Shown here: positions 18,206 through 27,114 of the stretch, piece after piece
How the letters are laid out: each line of letters opens with the position of its first letter
How positions within the stretch are numbered: position 1 is the first letter of the stretch
Assembly (NCBI RefSeq): GCF_005860795.2
Contig: NZ_CP058350.1
Span: 1,704,501-1,768,500 of the forward strand
DNA from: Peteryoungia desertarenae
Lineage (GTDB): Bacteria; Pseudomonadota; Alphaproteobacteria; Rhizobiales; Rhizobiaceae
DNA length: 64,000 bases
Reading direction: 5' to 3'
Notes under the pieces: model-generated
Databases searched by the model: none
What the model was told of the DNA's origin: nothing
The model's input: the letters and a program-made list of their open reading frames with translations, nothing else
Translations under genes and position numbers: made by a program

Positions 18206-19543
18206 GTGATCCATTCTGCCCCTGCAACGCCACATCGGCCGAGTTTTCAGGAACTGACATTCACCTTTGCGAAGATCGGCCTGATGAGCTTCGGCGGGCC
18301 GGCAGCCCAGATCGGCCTGATGCATCGCATTTGCGTGGAGGAAAAGGGCTGGATACCCGAAGACCGTTACATGCATGCGCTGAACTACTGCATGCTCTTG
18401 CCGGGCCCCGAAGCGCAACAATTGGCGACCTATATCGGCTGGCTGTTGCACGGCGTGCGTGGTGGCATCGTGGCTGGCCTGCTTTTCGTCTTGCCCGGGC
18501 TCGTCGTCATTCTCGCGCTTTCGGGCCTCTATGCCGTCTATCAGGAGACGACACTGCTTGCCGGCCTGTTTTTCGGTTTGAAGGCGGCCGTTCTTGCCAT
18601 TGTGGTGGAGGCCGTGATCCGCATCGGCAAGCGCGCGTTGAAATCCGGCTTTCACCGGTTTCTGGCGGCTCTTGCCTTCATCGCGCATTTTTTCCTCGCG
18701 CTTCCCTTTCCGCTGGTCGTCTTGGTGGCGGGTTTAGCCGGATTGTTCTTTTCGCGTCCCGTAAGCGTCTCGGACCCCGTGCAGGGCAACGAGCCTTCGG
18801 ACCGGTCCTATCGCCCGGCTTTCCACCGCCAACTTGCGGTCCTGCTGTTCTGGATCATCCTTTGGCTCGCACCATTCCCGATTCTAGCGCTTGCGCTGGG
18901 TGAAGGCGCGCTGTCTGATGTGTTTGCCCTCTTCGCCAAGATGGCGCTGGTGACCTTCGGCGGGGCCTACGCGGTGCTCGCCTATGTCGCCCAGGTCGCG
19001 GTCGAGCAATATCAGTGGCTGAGGCCAGGTGAAATGCTGGACGGGCTGGCGCTAGCCGAAACCACGCCGGGGCCGCTGGTGCTTGTCCTTTCCTATGTCG
19101 GCTTCCTTGCCGGCTTTCGCGATCCCGGCATTATGCACCCCTTGATGGCGGGGCTTGCAGGCGGTCTAATCACGGCCTGGGCGACCTTTGTTCCAAGCTT
19201 CATCTGGATCTTTGCCGGAGCGCCCTACATGGAGCGCCTGCGCGGCAACAGGCGGCTGAATGCCGCTCTTTCGGCAATCACGGCAGCCGTAGTCGGCGTC
19301 ATTCTGAACCTGGCTGTCTGGTTTGCTTTGCATGTGGTCTTCACCCGGATCGAGGATGTCACCCTGTTGCAGGTGGCTGGTCTCAGTGTTTCGATGCCGC
19401 GCCCCGACTTTGCGTCCATGGATCTGGCAGCGCTCGTCATCGCGGTCATTTCGGCCCTGATGATCTTCCGTTTTCATCAGGGCATCGGACGAACCCTGAT
19501 TGTCTCGGCTCTTCTCGGCCTTGTCGCAAGGCTGGTGCTTTGA
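18206..19543 (+). CDS. chrA: Chromate transporter (long-chain CHR family, ChrA)
   Basis: CHR-family proteins export chromate through the inner membrane. About 445 residues with two homologous halves: the first begins FTFAKIGLMSFGGPAAQIGLMH, the second FAKMALVTFGGAYAVLAYVAQ; the duplicated FGG motif is diagnostic of long-chain ChrA. About ten hydrophobic segments. GTG 18206 has GAGGAA 7 nt upstream; another GTG at 18179 would add nine residues. No chrB regulator or chrE/F genes are nearby, so the physiological substrate (chromate, sulfate or another anion) is not settled. A terminator hairpin follows the stop. Confidence 0.92.
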   Translation: MIHSAPATPHRPSFQELTFTFAKIGLMSFGGPAAQIGLMHRICVEEKGWIPEDRYMHALNYCMLLPGPEAQQLATYIGWLLHGVRGGIVAGLLFVLPGLVVILALSGLYAVYQETTLLAGLFFGLKAAVLAIVVEAVIRIGKRALKSGFHRFLAALAFIAHFFLALPFPLVVLVAGLAGLFFSRPVSVSDPVQGNEPSDRSYRPAFHRQLAVLLFWIILWLAPFPILALALGEGALSDVFALFAKMALVTFGGAYAVLAYVAQVAVEQYQWLRPGEMLDGLALAETTPGPLVLVLSYVGFLAGFRDPGIMHPLMAGLAGGLITAWATFVPSFIWIFAGAPYMERLRGNRRLNAALSAITAAVVGVILNLAVWFALHVVFTRIEDVTLLQVAGLSVSMPRPDFASMDLAALVIAVISALMIFRFHQGIGRTLIVSALLGLVARLVL

Positions 19544-19550
19544 TGCCCGT

Positions 19551-19571
19551 TTGGCGGGCCCAGCCCGCCAA
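19551..19571 (+). terminator. Terminator after chrA
   Basis: Perfect 9-bp stem TTGGCGGGC / GCCCGCCAA with a 3-nt loop, 8 nt after the chrA stop, followed by TTCTCCCTTT. Confidence 0.6.
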
Positions 19572-19646
19572 TTCTCCCTTTAGCCCTTGCCTTGGCGCTG
19601 TTCCTTTGCCATGTCACCCCACGACATTTGAACCTCAGGACTGACA

Positions 19647-20498
19647 ATGGCCCAGCGCATCTCCACCCTTGCCGACGTGAGCGGAAGCTACGACGTGATC
19701 CTCTCCGATGTCTGGGGTGTCCTGCATAACGGCATTGACGCCTTCCCGGCGGCGTCAGAGGCGTTGACGGCGGCGCGGGAAGCGGGGACGACCGTCGTTC
19801 TCATCACCAATTCCCCGCGTCCGGCACCCGGCGTCATCCTGCAGCTTCGCGCAATCGGAGTGGCCGACAGTGCCTATGACCGGATCGTCACTTCGGGCGA
19901 TGTCACACGCAACCTGATCGCGGTCGGGCCGAAGAAGGTGTTTCTTCTCGGCCCCGAGCGCGACATGCCACTCTTCGATGGCCTTGACGTGGACGTGACG
20001 GGCGAAGCGGACGCGGAAGCCATCGTCTGCACGGGCTTCTTTGATGATGAGACGGAAGTCCCCGAAGACTATCACGACATGCTGACGCGTTTCGTTGCGC
20101 GTGATGCGCCGTTCATCTGTGCCAATCCCGATCTGGTTGTTGAACGCGGTCATCGCATTATTCCATGCGCCGGTGCCGTCGCCGCCTATTACCAGACGCT
20201 TGGCGGCTCCACCCGCATTGCCGGCAAGCCGCATCGCCCCATTTACGAGGCCACGATGGCAGCCGCCAAGGAGGCGCGCGGCAAGGAAATCGATCTTTCC
20301 AAGGTGCTTGCCATTGGCGATGGCATGCCGACCGATGTGCGTGGCGCAATCGATGCCGGCTTTGACCTTCTTTATATTTCGGCAGGCATCCACGCTGCAG
20401 AATATAGCCCGAACGGCCAGACCGATGAGGCCGAACTGCACGCATTTCTCGCCCGGGAAAATGCCGCGCCGAAGTTCTGGATGCCGAGACTGGCCTGA
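19647..20498 (+). CDS. HAD-IIA family sugar-phosphatase-like hydrolase (TIGR01459 type)
   Basis: 283 residues. Motif I is ILSDVWGVLHNG (Asp nucleophile; the second Asp is replaced by Trp-Gly spacing as in the TIGR01459 group), motif II VVLITNSPRP, motif III Lys in RIAGKPHRPIYEA, motif IV VLAIGDGMPTDVRGA. A class IIA cap sits between motifs II and III. This alphaproteobacterial subgroup is related to NagD; its substrate is unknown. It precedes ribF by 14 nt, so it is probably cotranscribed with it; a role in flavin nucleotide metabolism would be a guess from position. Confidence 0.9.
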   Translation: MAQRISTLADVSGSYDVILSDVWGVLHNGIDAFPAASEALTAAREAGTTVVLITNSPRPAPGVILQLRAIGVADSAYDRIVTSGDVTRNLIAVGPKKVFLLGPERDMPLFDGLDVDVTGEADAEAIVCTGFFDDETEVPEDYHDMLTRFVARDAPFICANPDLVVERGHRIIPCAGAVAAYYQTLGGSTRIAGKPHRPIYEATMAAAKEARGKEIDLSKVLAIGDGMPTDVRGAIDAGFDLLYISAGIHAAEYSPNGQTDEAELHAFLARENAAPKFWMPRLA

Positions 20499-20512
20499 GG
20501 TTCTAGATCGAA

Positions 20513-21493
20513 ATGACCGTTTTCCATCGGAATGAGAAGAAGGATCCGCTGCCCGAAAAACTGAAGGGCGGCGTAATTGCAATCGGCAATTTCGATGGTG
20601 TCCACCGCGGGCATCAGGCCGTCCTCGGTCGTGCGCTGGCACTTGCAGAAGCCCGAGGCGTGCCGGCTCTGGTCCTGACCTTCGAACCCCATCCGCGCTC
20701 GGTCTTCAATCCGGATATGCCGGTTTTCCGCCTGACGCCTGCGCCTCTGAGAGCTCGCATCCTGGAGGTCATGGGCTTCCATTCGGTCATCGAATACCCG
20801 TTCGATCGGCCCTTCTCCCAGCGTTCGGCAGAAGATTTCATCCAGTCCATCCTGGTTGACTGGCTTGGCGCATCGGAAGTGGTCACCGGCTTTGACTTCC
20901 ATTTCGGCAAGGGCAGGGAGGGTGGCCCCGCCTATATGATGGAGGCCGGACGACGTCACGGCTTCGACGTGACACTGGTCGATGCTTTCCGAGATGAGGG
21001 CGCAGATGTTGTCTCCTCCAGCCGTATCCGCCTGTTGATCGGTGAAGGCAATGTGAGTGAAGCGGCCGGTCTTCTCGGCTACCGCTTCACGGTTGAGGCC
21101 GAAGTCATCAAGGGTCAGCAACTGGGGCGCACTCTCGGCTTTCCGACGGCCAATATGGCGCTCGCTCCTGAAACAAGCCTTCGCCCCGGTATCTATGCGG
21201 TGCGTTTCCGTAGAGCCAATGGTAGCCTTCATGATGGCGTGGCAAGCTTCGGCTATCGCCCGACCGTAACGGAGGAGGGTGCGCCGCTTCTCGAAACCTT
21301 CCTCTTCGATTTTTCTGGCGATCTGTATGGCGAGATCTGCTCCGTCTCCTTCTTCGGTCGTCTGCGCGACGAGTGGAAATTCGAAGGTCTGGACCCAATG
21401 GTCGCCCAGATCCACAAGGACGCAGAAGAATCCCGAGCACTGCTCTCTGGCGTTCAGCCGATCAGCGAGATCGACGCCAGGATCACTTTCTGA
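20513..21493 (+). CDS. ribF: Bifunctional riboflavin kinase / FAD synthetase
   Basis: Makes FMN from riboflavin and FAD from FMN. 326 residues. The N-terminal FAD synthetase (nucleotidyltransferase) domain has AIGNFDGVHRGHQAVL with the GxHxGH-type site, FEPHPRSVF and GFDFHFGKGREG; SSSRIRLLIGEGNV closes it. The C-terminal riboflavin kinase domain starts GQQLGRTLGFPTANM, the kinase signature (GxxxGxxxGxPTAN), and ends near residue 310. Start ATG 20513 is 14 nt after the HAD gene. Confidence 0.96.
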   Translation: MTVFHRNEKKDPLPEKLKGGVIAIGNFDGVHRGHQAVLGRALALAEARGVPALVLTFEPHPRSVFNPDMPVFRLTPAPLRARILEVMGFHSVIEYPFDRPFSQRSAEDFIQSILVDWLGASEVVTGFDFHFGKGREGGPAYMMEAGRRHGFDVTLVDAFRDEGADVVSSSRIRLLIGEGNVSEAAGLLGYRFTVEAEVIKGQQLGRTLGFPTANMALAPETSLRPGIYAVRFRRANGSLHDGVASFGYRPTVTEEGAPLLETFLFDFSGDLYGEICSVSFFGRLRDEWKFEGLDPMVAQIHKDAEESRALLSGVQPISEIDARITF

Positions 21494-21636
21494 CGAATGC
21501 AGGGACTGCTTGCACAATCCTTTCCGCTGTCGCGAATGTGAATTGAAGACAGTCGCATATATACATATTTATCCGTCTATGTGCTGGCCGAAGCGTGTTC
21601 TGCTGCGGTCGATTTCCATATTGCTGGAGCGTAGAA

Positions 21637-22053
21637 GTGACGGAATTCACGCCTTTGATGTCCTTTGCCGGTGGCCTCTTGATCGGCCTCTCGGCGGTTC
21701 TCCTGATGCTGAGCTGGGGCCGCATTGCCGGCATGACCGCTATTATCGGCGGGTTGTTGCCGCCTCTTGATCCGGACTGGAAGTGGAAGGCCGCATTTCT
21801 TGCAGGAGCCGTTCTGGCGCCGGCGCTTTTCGTGTTTGCTGGCGGGACTGTGGATTACGATGTGCCGGTGTCCGCGGCAGCCTTGATTATTGGCGGCATC
21901 ATCACCGGTATTGGCGTGACCTTCGGCTCGGGCTGCACCTCCGGTCACGGCATTTGCGGCATGGCGCGTTTTTCGCGGCGGTCCATCGTCGCCACGCTGA
22001 CCTTCATGGCCTTTGCCTTCCTGACCACCTTCCTCATCCGCCACGTATTCTAA
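21637..22053 (+). CDS. YeeE/YedE-type sulfur transporter subunit (PmpA-like)
   Basis: 138 residues, four or so membrane helices, with the YeeE/YedE signature TFGSGCTSGHGICGMARFS, whose Cys is thought to relay reduced sulfur species across the membrane. GTG 21637 has TGGAG 8 nt upstream. The next gene supplies the partner half, so the two small proteins together correspond to one full-length YeeE/YedE transporter, as in PmpAB of other proteobacteria. The upstream gap contains an AT-rich block (ATATATACATATTTAT at about 21554-21570) where a persulfide-responsive repressor could act, but no such regulator is encoded here. Confidence 0.88.
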   Translation: MTEFTPLMSFAGGLLIGLSAVLLMLSWGRIAGMTAIIGGLLPPLDPDWKWKAAFLAGAVLAPALFVFAGGTVDYDVPVSAAALIIGGIITGIGVTFGSGCTSGHGICGMARFSRRSIVATLTFMAFAFLTTFLIRHVF

Positions 22054-22063
22054 GGAGACCCCG

Positions 22064-22507
22064 ATGCGCTATCTTGTCGTCTTCCTCATCGGCTCCCTCT
22101 TTGGTCTCGGCATCGTCATTTCGGGTATGGCAAACCCCGCCAAGGTGCTGAACTTCTTTGATCTTGCAGGCACATTCGACCCGAGCCTGATCTTCGTCAT
22201 GGCTGGCGCTTTGCTGGTCGCGGTGCCCGGCTATGCCGTGATTTTCCGAAAGCGCAGCGCACCCGTCTTCGGCCCGGAATTCAAGCTGCCCAAGGCCCGC
22301 CAGATTGATGGCAAGCTGGTTGGCGGCTCGGCCACGTTCGGGATCGGCTGGGGGATCGCCGGCTTTTGTCCCGGTGCTGCCATTCCGGCGCTGGGTCTCG
22401 GCGACAGCTCGGCCTTCATCTTCATCGCCGCCCTGCTGACCGGCATCCTCATTGCCCGGCAAATCTCCAATGCCGATTTCTTTGCCGGGCGCAGCAAGGT
22501 GGCTTGA
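22064..22507 (+). CDS. YeeE/YedE-type sulfur transporter subunit (PmpB-like, DUF6691)
   Basis: 147 residues, partner half of the preceding gene, separated by 10 nt with AAGGAG just before the ATG. It has the second Cys signature WGIAGFCPGAAIPALGLG and three to four hydrophobic segments. In characterised systems such pairs move sulfur compounds or are linked to sulfide and persulfide detoxification, usually with a dioxygenase and an ArsR-type regulator; neither is present in this window. Confidence 0.87.
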   Translation: MRYLVVFLIGSLFGLGIVISGMANPAKVLNFFDLAGTFDPSLIFVMAGALLVAVPGYAVIFRKRSAPVFGPEFKLPKARQIDGKLVGGSATFGIGWGIAGFCPGAAIPALGLGDSSAFIFIAALLTGILIARQISNADFFAGRSKVA

Positions 22508-22570
22508 GCGGCTGGCGCCACATTCTTTGCGCGGAACCTCTTTCCATTTTGCGCAAAAACACATAGACAA

Positions 22571-22686
22571 CCGAGCCATGACCAAGGTTCGGCTGACCTT
22601 TTCCCGGCGAATTATTGGCCCGGCCTTCCGCGCGCTTTGAGAGCTGCCGGAAGGTCCGGGTTTTTGGCGCTTGTTCCCGCAAGCGC
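22571..22686 (+). promoter_or_regulatory. Possible structured leader upstream of ileS (three small hairpins)
   Basis: Three hairpins lie in the 244-nt gap before ileS. The first is CCGAGCC / GGTTCGG (one G-U pair) at 22571-22592. The second is CCGGA-AGG-TCCGG at 22647-22659, followed by G and five T residues like a small terminator. The third is GCGCTTG / CAAGCGC at 22667-22686. They could end the pmpAB transcript or form an ileS attenuator; there is no T-box. Confidence 0.35.
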
Positions 22687-22751
22687 GCTCCGTCACCGCT
22701 TAATCCCATTTCCATGCGCGGTCGAAGCGACCGCCCTTCAATGGCAAGATC

Positions 22752-25748
22752 ATGACCGATACCCCTGAAAAACTCGACTATTCCAAAACCCTCTATCTGC
22801 CCGAAACCGAATTCCCGATGCGCGCCGGCCTTCCCCAGAAGGAGCCGGAAATGGCGAAGAAGTGGAAGGAGATGGGCCTCTACAAGCGCTTGCGCGCGTC
22901 TGCCGCCGGCCGCGAAAAATTCGTCCTGCATGACGGCCCGCCCTATGCCAACGGCAATATCCATATCGGCCATGCGCTGAACAAGGTGCTGAAAGACGTC
23001 ATCACTCGCTCCTTCCAGATGCGCGGCTATGACTCGAACTATGTCCCTGGCTGGGACTGCCACGGCCTGCCGATCGAATGGAAGATCGAGGAAGCATACC
23101 GCGCCAAGGGCAAGGACAAGAACGAGGTCCCGATCAACGAGTTCCGCCAGGAATGCCGTGACTTCGCGCAAGGCTGGATCAATGTCCAGGCCGAAGAGTT
23201 CCGCCGCCTGGGCATCGAGGGCGACTTCGACAATCCCTACACGACCATGGCCTTCCATTCGGAAGCCCGCATCGCCGGCGAACTCCTGAAGATCGCCATG
23301 AGCGGCCAGCTCTATCGTGGTTCCAAGCCGATCATGTGGTCGGTTGTCGAGCGCACGGCGCTGGCTGAAGCTGAGGTGGAATATGCCGAGGTCGAGAGCG
23401 ATACGATCTGGGTGAAGTTTCCGGTTGTGGCCATTAGGCGTGAGGGTTTTGCCGACCAGACTGTCGCGATTGCCGAAATCCTCAAGAAGCAAGGTGAGGA
23501 TGTTGAGCCTGCAGACGTAGAAGCCGAGTTTGCTGAGTTGCTGACCGCTTCCGTTGTCATCTGGACGACCACCCCCTGGACCATTCCGGGAAACCGCGCG
23601 ATCTCCTACTCTTCGCGCGTCGAATACGGCCTTTACGAAGTGACGGCAGCCGCGAATGATTTTGGCCCGCAGCCGGGTGAAAAGCTTATATTTGCAGACA
23701 AGCTGGCGACCGATGCCTTTGCCAAGGCTAAGCTGGAATTTGAGCGTTTGCGTCAGGTCTCGGCGGATGAACTCGCCGCTATCACCTGCGCGCATCCTCT
23801 CAAGGATCTCGGCTACACCTTCGATGTGCCCCTGCTCGATGGCGACCATGTCACCGACGACGCCGGTACCGGTTTCGTCCACACGGCGCCCTCGCATGGT
23901 CGCGAAGACTTTGATGCCTGGATGGGCCATTCCAAGGCTCTCGAAGCCCGTGGCATCGACACGAAGATCCCGTTCCCGGTCGATGACGCCGGCTTCTACA
24001 CCGAAGACGCTCCCGGTTTCGGACCCTCCGCCGAAGGCGGGGCCGCGCGTGTGCTCGACGACAACGGCAAGAAGGGCGACGCCAACAAGCGCGTCATCGA
24101 AGCCCTGATCGCGGCCAACAACCTCTTTGCCCGCGGCCGCATCAAGCACGATTATCCGCATTCCTGGCGCTCCAAGAAGCCGGTCATCTTCCGCAACACG
24201 CCGCAGTGGTTTGTCTACATGGACAAGGAACTCGGCGACGGCACAACGCTGCGCACCCGCGCGCTCTCGGCCATCGATCAGACCCGCTTCGTCCCTGCCG
24301 GTGGCCAGAACCGCCTGCGTGCCATGATCGAGCAGCGCCCGGACTGGGTTCTTTCCCGTCAAAGAGCATGGGGCGTACCGATCTGCGTCTTCGCCGATGC
24401 CGAAGGCAATGTGCTGAAGGATGAGAAGGTCAACGCACGCATCCTCGAAGCCTTCGAGAAGGAAGGGGCCGACGCCTGGTTCGCCGAAGGCGCCAAGGAG
24501 CGTTTCCTCGCCGGCGAGCATGATGGTGACAAGTGGCAGATGGTCACCGACATCCTCGACGTCTGGTTTGACTCGGGCTCGACGCATACCTTCACGCTGG
24601 AAGATCGCCCGGATCTCAAGTGGCCGGCGGATGTCTATCTGGAAGGCTCCGATCAGCATCGCGGCTGGTTCCATTCCTCACTGCTCGAAAGCTGCGCCAC
24701 GCGTGGCCGTGCGCCCTATAACGCCGTCATCACCCACGGCTTCACGATGGCGGAAGACGGTCGCAAGATGTCGAAGTCGCTCGGCAACACGGTGACGCCG
24801 CAGGATGTGATGAAGGAATCCGGCGCCGATATTCTGCGCCTCTGGGTCATGTCGACCGACTATGCCGAAGACCAGCGCCTCGGCAAGACGATCATCCAGA
24901 CCAACATCGACGCCTACCGCAAGATCCGCAACACGGTCCGCTGGATGCTCGGCACGCTCGCCCATGACCATGGCGACGAGATTGCCTATGCCGATCTGCC
25001 GGAACTCGAAAAGCTGATGCTGCATCGCCTGGCGGAACTCGACCAGCTGGTCCGCAAGTCCTATGACGAATTCGACTTCAAGCGCATCGTCCGCGCCCTG
25101 TCGGATTTCGCCAATGTCGAACTCTCTGCCTTCTATTTCGACATCCGCAAGGACACGCTCTATTGCGAGGCTCCCTCCAGCCTGAAGCGCCGTGCTGCCT
25201 TGCAGGTTATTCGCAAGCTGTTCGACTGCCTGGTCCTGTGGTTTGCGCCGATGATGCCCTTCACCACGGAAGAGGCATGGCTGAGCCGTGATCCGTCCGC
25301 CGAGTCCGTGCATCTCGAACAGTTTCCGGTGATCCCGGCTGAATGGCAGAACGAGGCTGTCTCGGAAAAGTGGAAAAAGGTTCGCACTGTCCGCCGCGCT
25401 GTCACTGGCGCGCTCGAAATCGAGCGCAAGGAAAAGCGCATCGGCTCCTCGCTGGAAGCGGCGCCAGTCGTCCATGTCGGCGATGCCGAGCTTTTGAAGG
25501 CGCTCGACGGGCTTGATTTCGCCGAAATCTGCATCACCTCGGATATCGCCGTTGTCGCAGGCGAGGGGCCGGCAGAGGCCTTCCGTCTGGATGATGGCAC
25601 GAAGGTCACCGTCGAGCCGAAGCTGGCCGAAGGCACGCGTTGCGCCCGCTCCTGGCGGGTCACCAAAGATGTCGGCTCTGATCCCGACTACCCGGATGTT
25701 TCGGCGCGCGATGCCAAGGCCTTGCGTGAGCTTGCGGCGCTGAAATGA
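22752..25748 (+). CDS. ileS: Isoleucyl-tRNA synthetase
   Basis: Class I synthetase charging tRNA-Ile and editing valine. 998 residues. HIGH motif in [16 protein letters not shown] (about residues 64-79), the CP1 editing domain with [13 protein letters not shown] and [23 protein letters not shown] motif in [12 protein letters not shown], and a C-terminal anticodon-binding helical domain; the end lacks the Cys-rich zinc module seen in E. coli IleS. Two stretches of the editing domain (about 23405-23560 and 23640-23775) use relaxed codons compared with the highly biased rest, as in hisS. Confidence 0.97.
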   Translation: MTDTPEKLDYSKTLYLPETEFPMRAGLPQKEPEMAKKWKEMGLYKRLRASAAGREKFVLHDGPPYANGNIHIGHALNKVLKDVITRSFQMRGYDSNYVPGWDCHGLPIEWKIEEAYRAKGKDKNEVPINEFRQECRDFAQGWINVQAEEFRRLGIEGDFDNPYTTMAFHSEARIAGELLKIAMSGQLYRGSKPIMWSVVERTALAEAEVEYAEVESDTIWVKFPVVAIRREGFADQTVAIAEILKKQGEDVEPADVEAEFAELLTASVVIWTTTPWTIPGNRAISYSSRVEYGLYEVTAAANDFGPQPGEKLIFADKLATDAFAKAKLEFERLRQVSADELAAITCAHPLKDLGYTFDVPLLDGDHVTDDAGTGFVHTAPSHGREDFDAWMGHSKALEARGIDTKIPFPVDDAGFYTEDAPGFGPSAEGGAARVLDDNGKKGDANKRVIEALIAANNLFARGRIKHDYPHSWRSKKPVIFRNTPQWFVYMDKELGDGTTLRTRALSAIDQTRFVPAGGQNRLRAMIEQRPDWVLSRQRAWGVPICVFADAEGNVLKDEKVNARILEAFEKEGADAWFAEGAKERFLAGEHDGDKWQMVTDILDVWFDSGSTHTFTLEDRPDLKWPADVYLEGSDQHRGWFHSSLLESCATRGRAPYNAVITHGFTMAEDGRKMSKSLGNTVTPQDVMKESGADILRLWVMSTDYAEDQRLGKTIIQTNIDAYRKIRNTVRWMLGTLAHDHGDEIAYADLPELEKLMLHRLAELDQLVRKSYDEFDFKRIVRALSDFANVELSAFYFDIRKDTLYCEAPSSLKRRAALQVIRKLFDCLVLWFAPMMPFTTEEAWLSRDPSAESVHLEQFPVIPAEWQNEAVSEKWKKVRTVRRAVTGALEIERKEKRIGSSLEAAPVVHVGDAELLKALDGLDFAEICITSDIAVVAGEGPAEAFRLDDGTKVTVEPKLAEGTRCARSWRVTKDVGSDPDYPDVSARDAKALRELAALK

Positions 25749-25757
25749 GGAAAAGTG

Positions 25758-25791
25758 ACCGGATGATTTGCGCTTTCGCGGGTCATCCGGT
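25758..25791 (+). terminator. Stem-loop after ileS
   Basis: Perfect 9-bp stem ACCGGATGA / TCATCCGGT with a 16-nt loop, 10 nt after the ileS stop. No T tract follows on this strand, so it may stabilise the 3' end rather than terminate. Confidence 0.4.
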
Positions 25792-25884
25792 AAAACTGCC
25801 TGAAATTGGCCGAATTCGACTGACATGGCAAAGTCGTGTCAATGTATTTGGCGAGACGTTTTACGACGAGGCTGGAAGACATCC

Positions 25885-26511
25885 ATGAAATCGGCATATC
25901 TGTTGAGAGTTGGCGTGGGGATGACCGGGCTGTTCGGTATCATGCTTGGCCTGACCGGCTGCGTTGGTAGCCCAACCTACGGCACCGACAAGACGGCCAT
26001 GGAGCAGCTTGTTGAGGACGTGGGCTCCGCCGTATCCGTCACCGGCAAAGAGCCAGCCAACAAAAACACCAAGTACAATCCGCGCCCTGATCTGGTCCTT
26101 CCGCCCTCCACAGCGCGTGCCCAGCTTGTAACCCCGCAGCAGTCGCTTGCCAGCAAGGAAAATCCGGAATGGCTGGAGACACCGGAAGAAGCGCGTCAGC
26201 GTCTCGTTGCTGAAGCCGATGCCAATGCCGATGATCCGCGTTACCGTTCGCCGCTACTTGCCGGCTATGGCACGGCAGGAACGATGACGGAAACGCAGAA
26301 GTGGCAGGCTTTCCGTGATGCAAGGCGTATCCAGCAGGGCGCCTATCTCGATCAGCGCCGTTTCCTTTCCGATCCGCCGACCGAGTACCGGTTGACGAAT
26401 GAGGCAGCGTTAAGCGACCTTGGCGAGCCGGAGCAGAAGAAGGAAAAGCGCCGGATGAAGGAAGCCAAGGCCGCGCAACAGGGCCGCAACTGGTGGATGC
26501 CCTTCCAGTAA
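25885..26511 (+). CDS. Lipoprotein of unknown function
   Basis: 208 residues from MKSAYLLRVGVG; hydrophobic signal followed by the lipobox LTGC (LGLTGCVGSPTYGT), so it should be lipidated and anchored in the envelope. The mature protein is hydrophilic, rich in Pro, Ala, Glu and Lys, without a recognised fold; it ends in a charged helix and GRNWWMPFQ. An upstream start would place 20 residues before the signal and is rejected. It follows ileS and is closed by a strong terminator. Similar proteins occur beside ileS (and lspA) in related bacteria to my knowledge, but I cannot name a function. Confidence 0.85.
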   Translation: MKSAYLLRVGVGMTGLFGIMLGLTGCVGSPTYGTDKTAMEQLVEDVGSAVSVTGKEPANKNTKYNPRPDLVLPPSTARAQLVTPQQSLASKENPEWLETPEEARQRLVAEADANADDPRYRSPLLAGYGTAGTMTETQKWQAFRDARRIQQGAYLDQRRFLSDPPTEYRLTNEAALSDLGEPEQKKEKRRMKEAKAAQQGRNWWMPFQ

Positions 26512-26534
26512 CCCCATTCTGTCAAAGATATATC

Positions 26535-26562
26535 GGGCAGGACGGAAACGGCCTGCCCTTTT
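26535..26562 (+). terminator. Terminator after the lipoprotein gene
   Basis: Perfect 7-bp stem GGGCAGG / CCTGCCC with a 10-nt loop that has its own CG pairs, followed by four T residues. It forces the next gene's own promoter and start to lie after 26562 or to be read from residual readthrough. Confidence 0.8.
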
Positions 26563-26576
26563 CTATGGATATTCCC

Positions 26577-27092
26577 ATGCCATTCACCATCCGTCCTGCA
26601 GCACCCGATGATGCTGCCGTCATCCTGCGCTTCATCATGGAACTCGCCGTTTATGAAAAGGCTGGCCATGAGGTGGAGGCAACCGAGGATTCCATCCGGC
26701 AGTCGATCTTTGGTGAAGGCTCGGTCACAGAAGCGGCCATTCTCGAGGCTGATGGCGTGGCTGCCGGCTTCGCCGTCTGGTTCTATAACTATTCGACCTG
26801 GCAGGCGAGGAACGGTCTTTACCTGGAAGATCTATATGTGTCGCCCGACTATCGCGGCTCCGGCGCCGGCAAGCTGCTTTTGCAACATCTTGCGCGCATC
26901 GCTGTTGACAAGGGCTGCGGTCGCTTTGAATGGAGTGTGCTGGATTGGAACGAGCCCGCGATAAGGGTCTATGATGCCGTTGGGGCAGAACCGCAGACAG
27001 AATGGATCCGTTACCGGCTGTCCGGCGACAGACTTGCAGCCTTTGCCGCTGGAAAACACGATGCTTCACCATTCGACGCGGCGGCTGGCTGA
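26577..27092 (+). CDS. GNAT-family N-acetyltransferase, SSAT/thialysine-acetyltransferase-like
   Basis: 171 residues from MPFTIRPAAPDDAA. The GNAT fold is clear: YLEDLYVSPDYRGSGAGKLLLQHLA holds motif A (R/Q-x-x-G-x-G/A acetyl-CoA loop), and GRFEWSVLDWNEPAIRVYDAVGAEP is motif B with the Asp-Trp-Asn seen in spermidine/spermine and thialysine N-acetyltransferases. A polyamine or lysine-analogue substrate is therefore likely. A second ATG four codons upstream (26565) is possible; any earlier start would fall in the preceding terminator. Confidence 0.9.
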   Translation: MPFTIRPAAPDDAAVILRFIMELAVYEKAGHEVEATEDSIRQSIFGEGSVTEAAILEADGVAAGFAVWFYNYSTWQARNGLYLEDLYVSPDYRGSGAGKLLLQHLARIAVDKGCGRFEWSVLDWNEPAIRVYDAVGAEPQTEWIRYRLSGDRLAAFAAGKHDASPFDAAAG

Positions 27093-27114
27093 CATCAGCT
27101 GTTTGTGGGTTGAG

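Noticed and set aside
20372..21517. 381-codon minus-strand frame
   Set aside because: Antisense to ribF, whose motifs are unambiguous.
22449..24674. 741-codon open frame on the minus strand
   Set aside because: It is exactly antisense to ileS, whose motifs and codon bias show the plus strand is coding. Long antisense frames are a by-product of GC-rich codon use (third-position G or C).
24678..25826. 382-codon minus-strand frame
   Set aside because: Antisense to the 3' half of ileS; no recognisable protein family.
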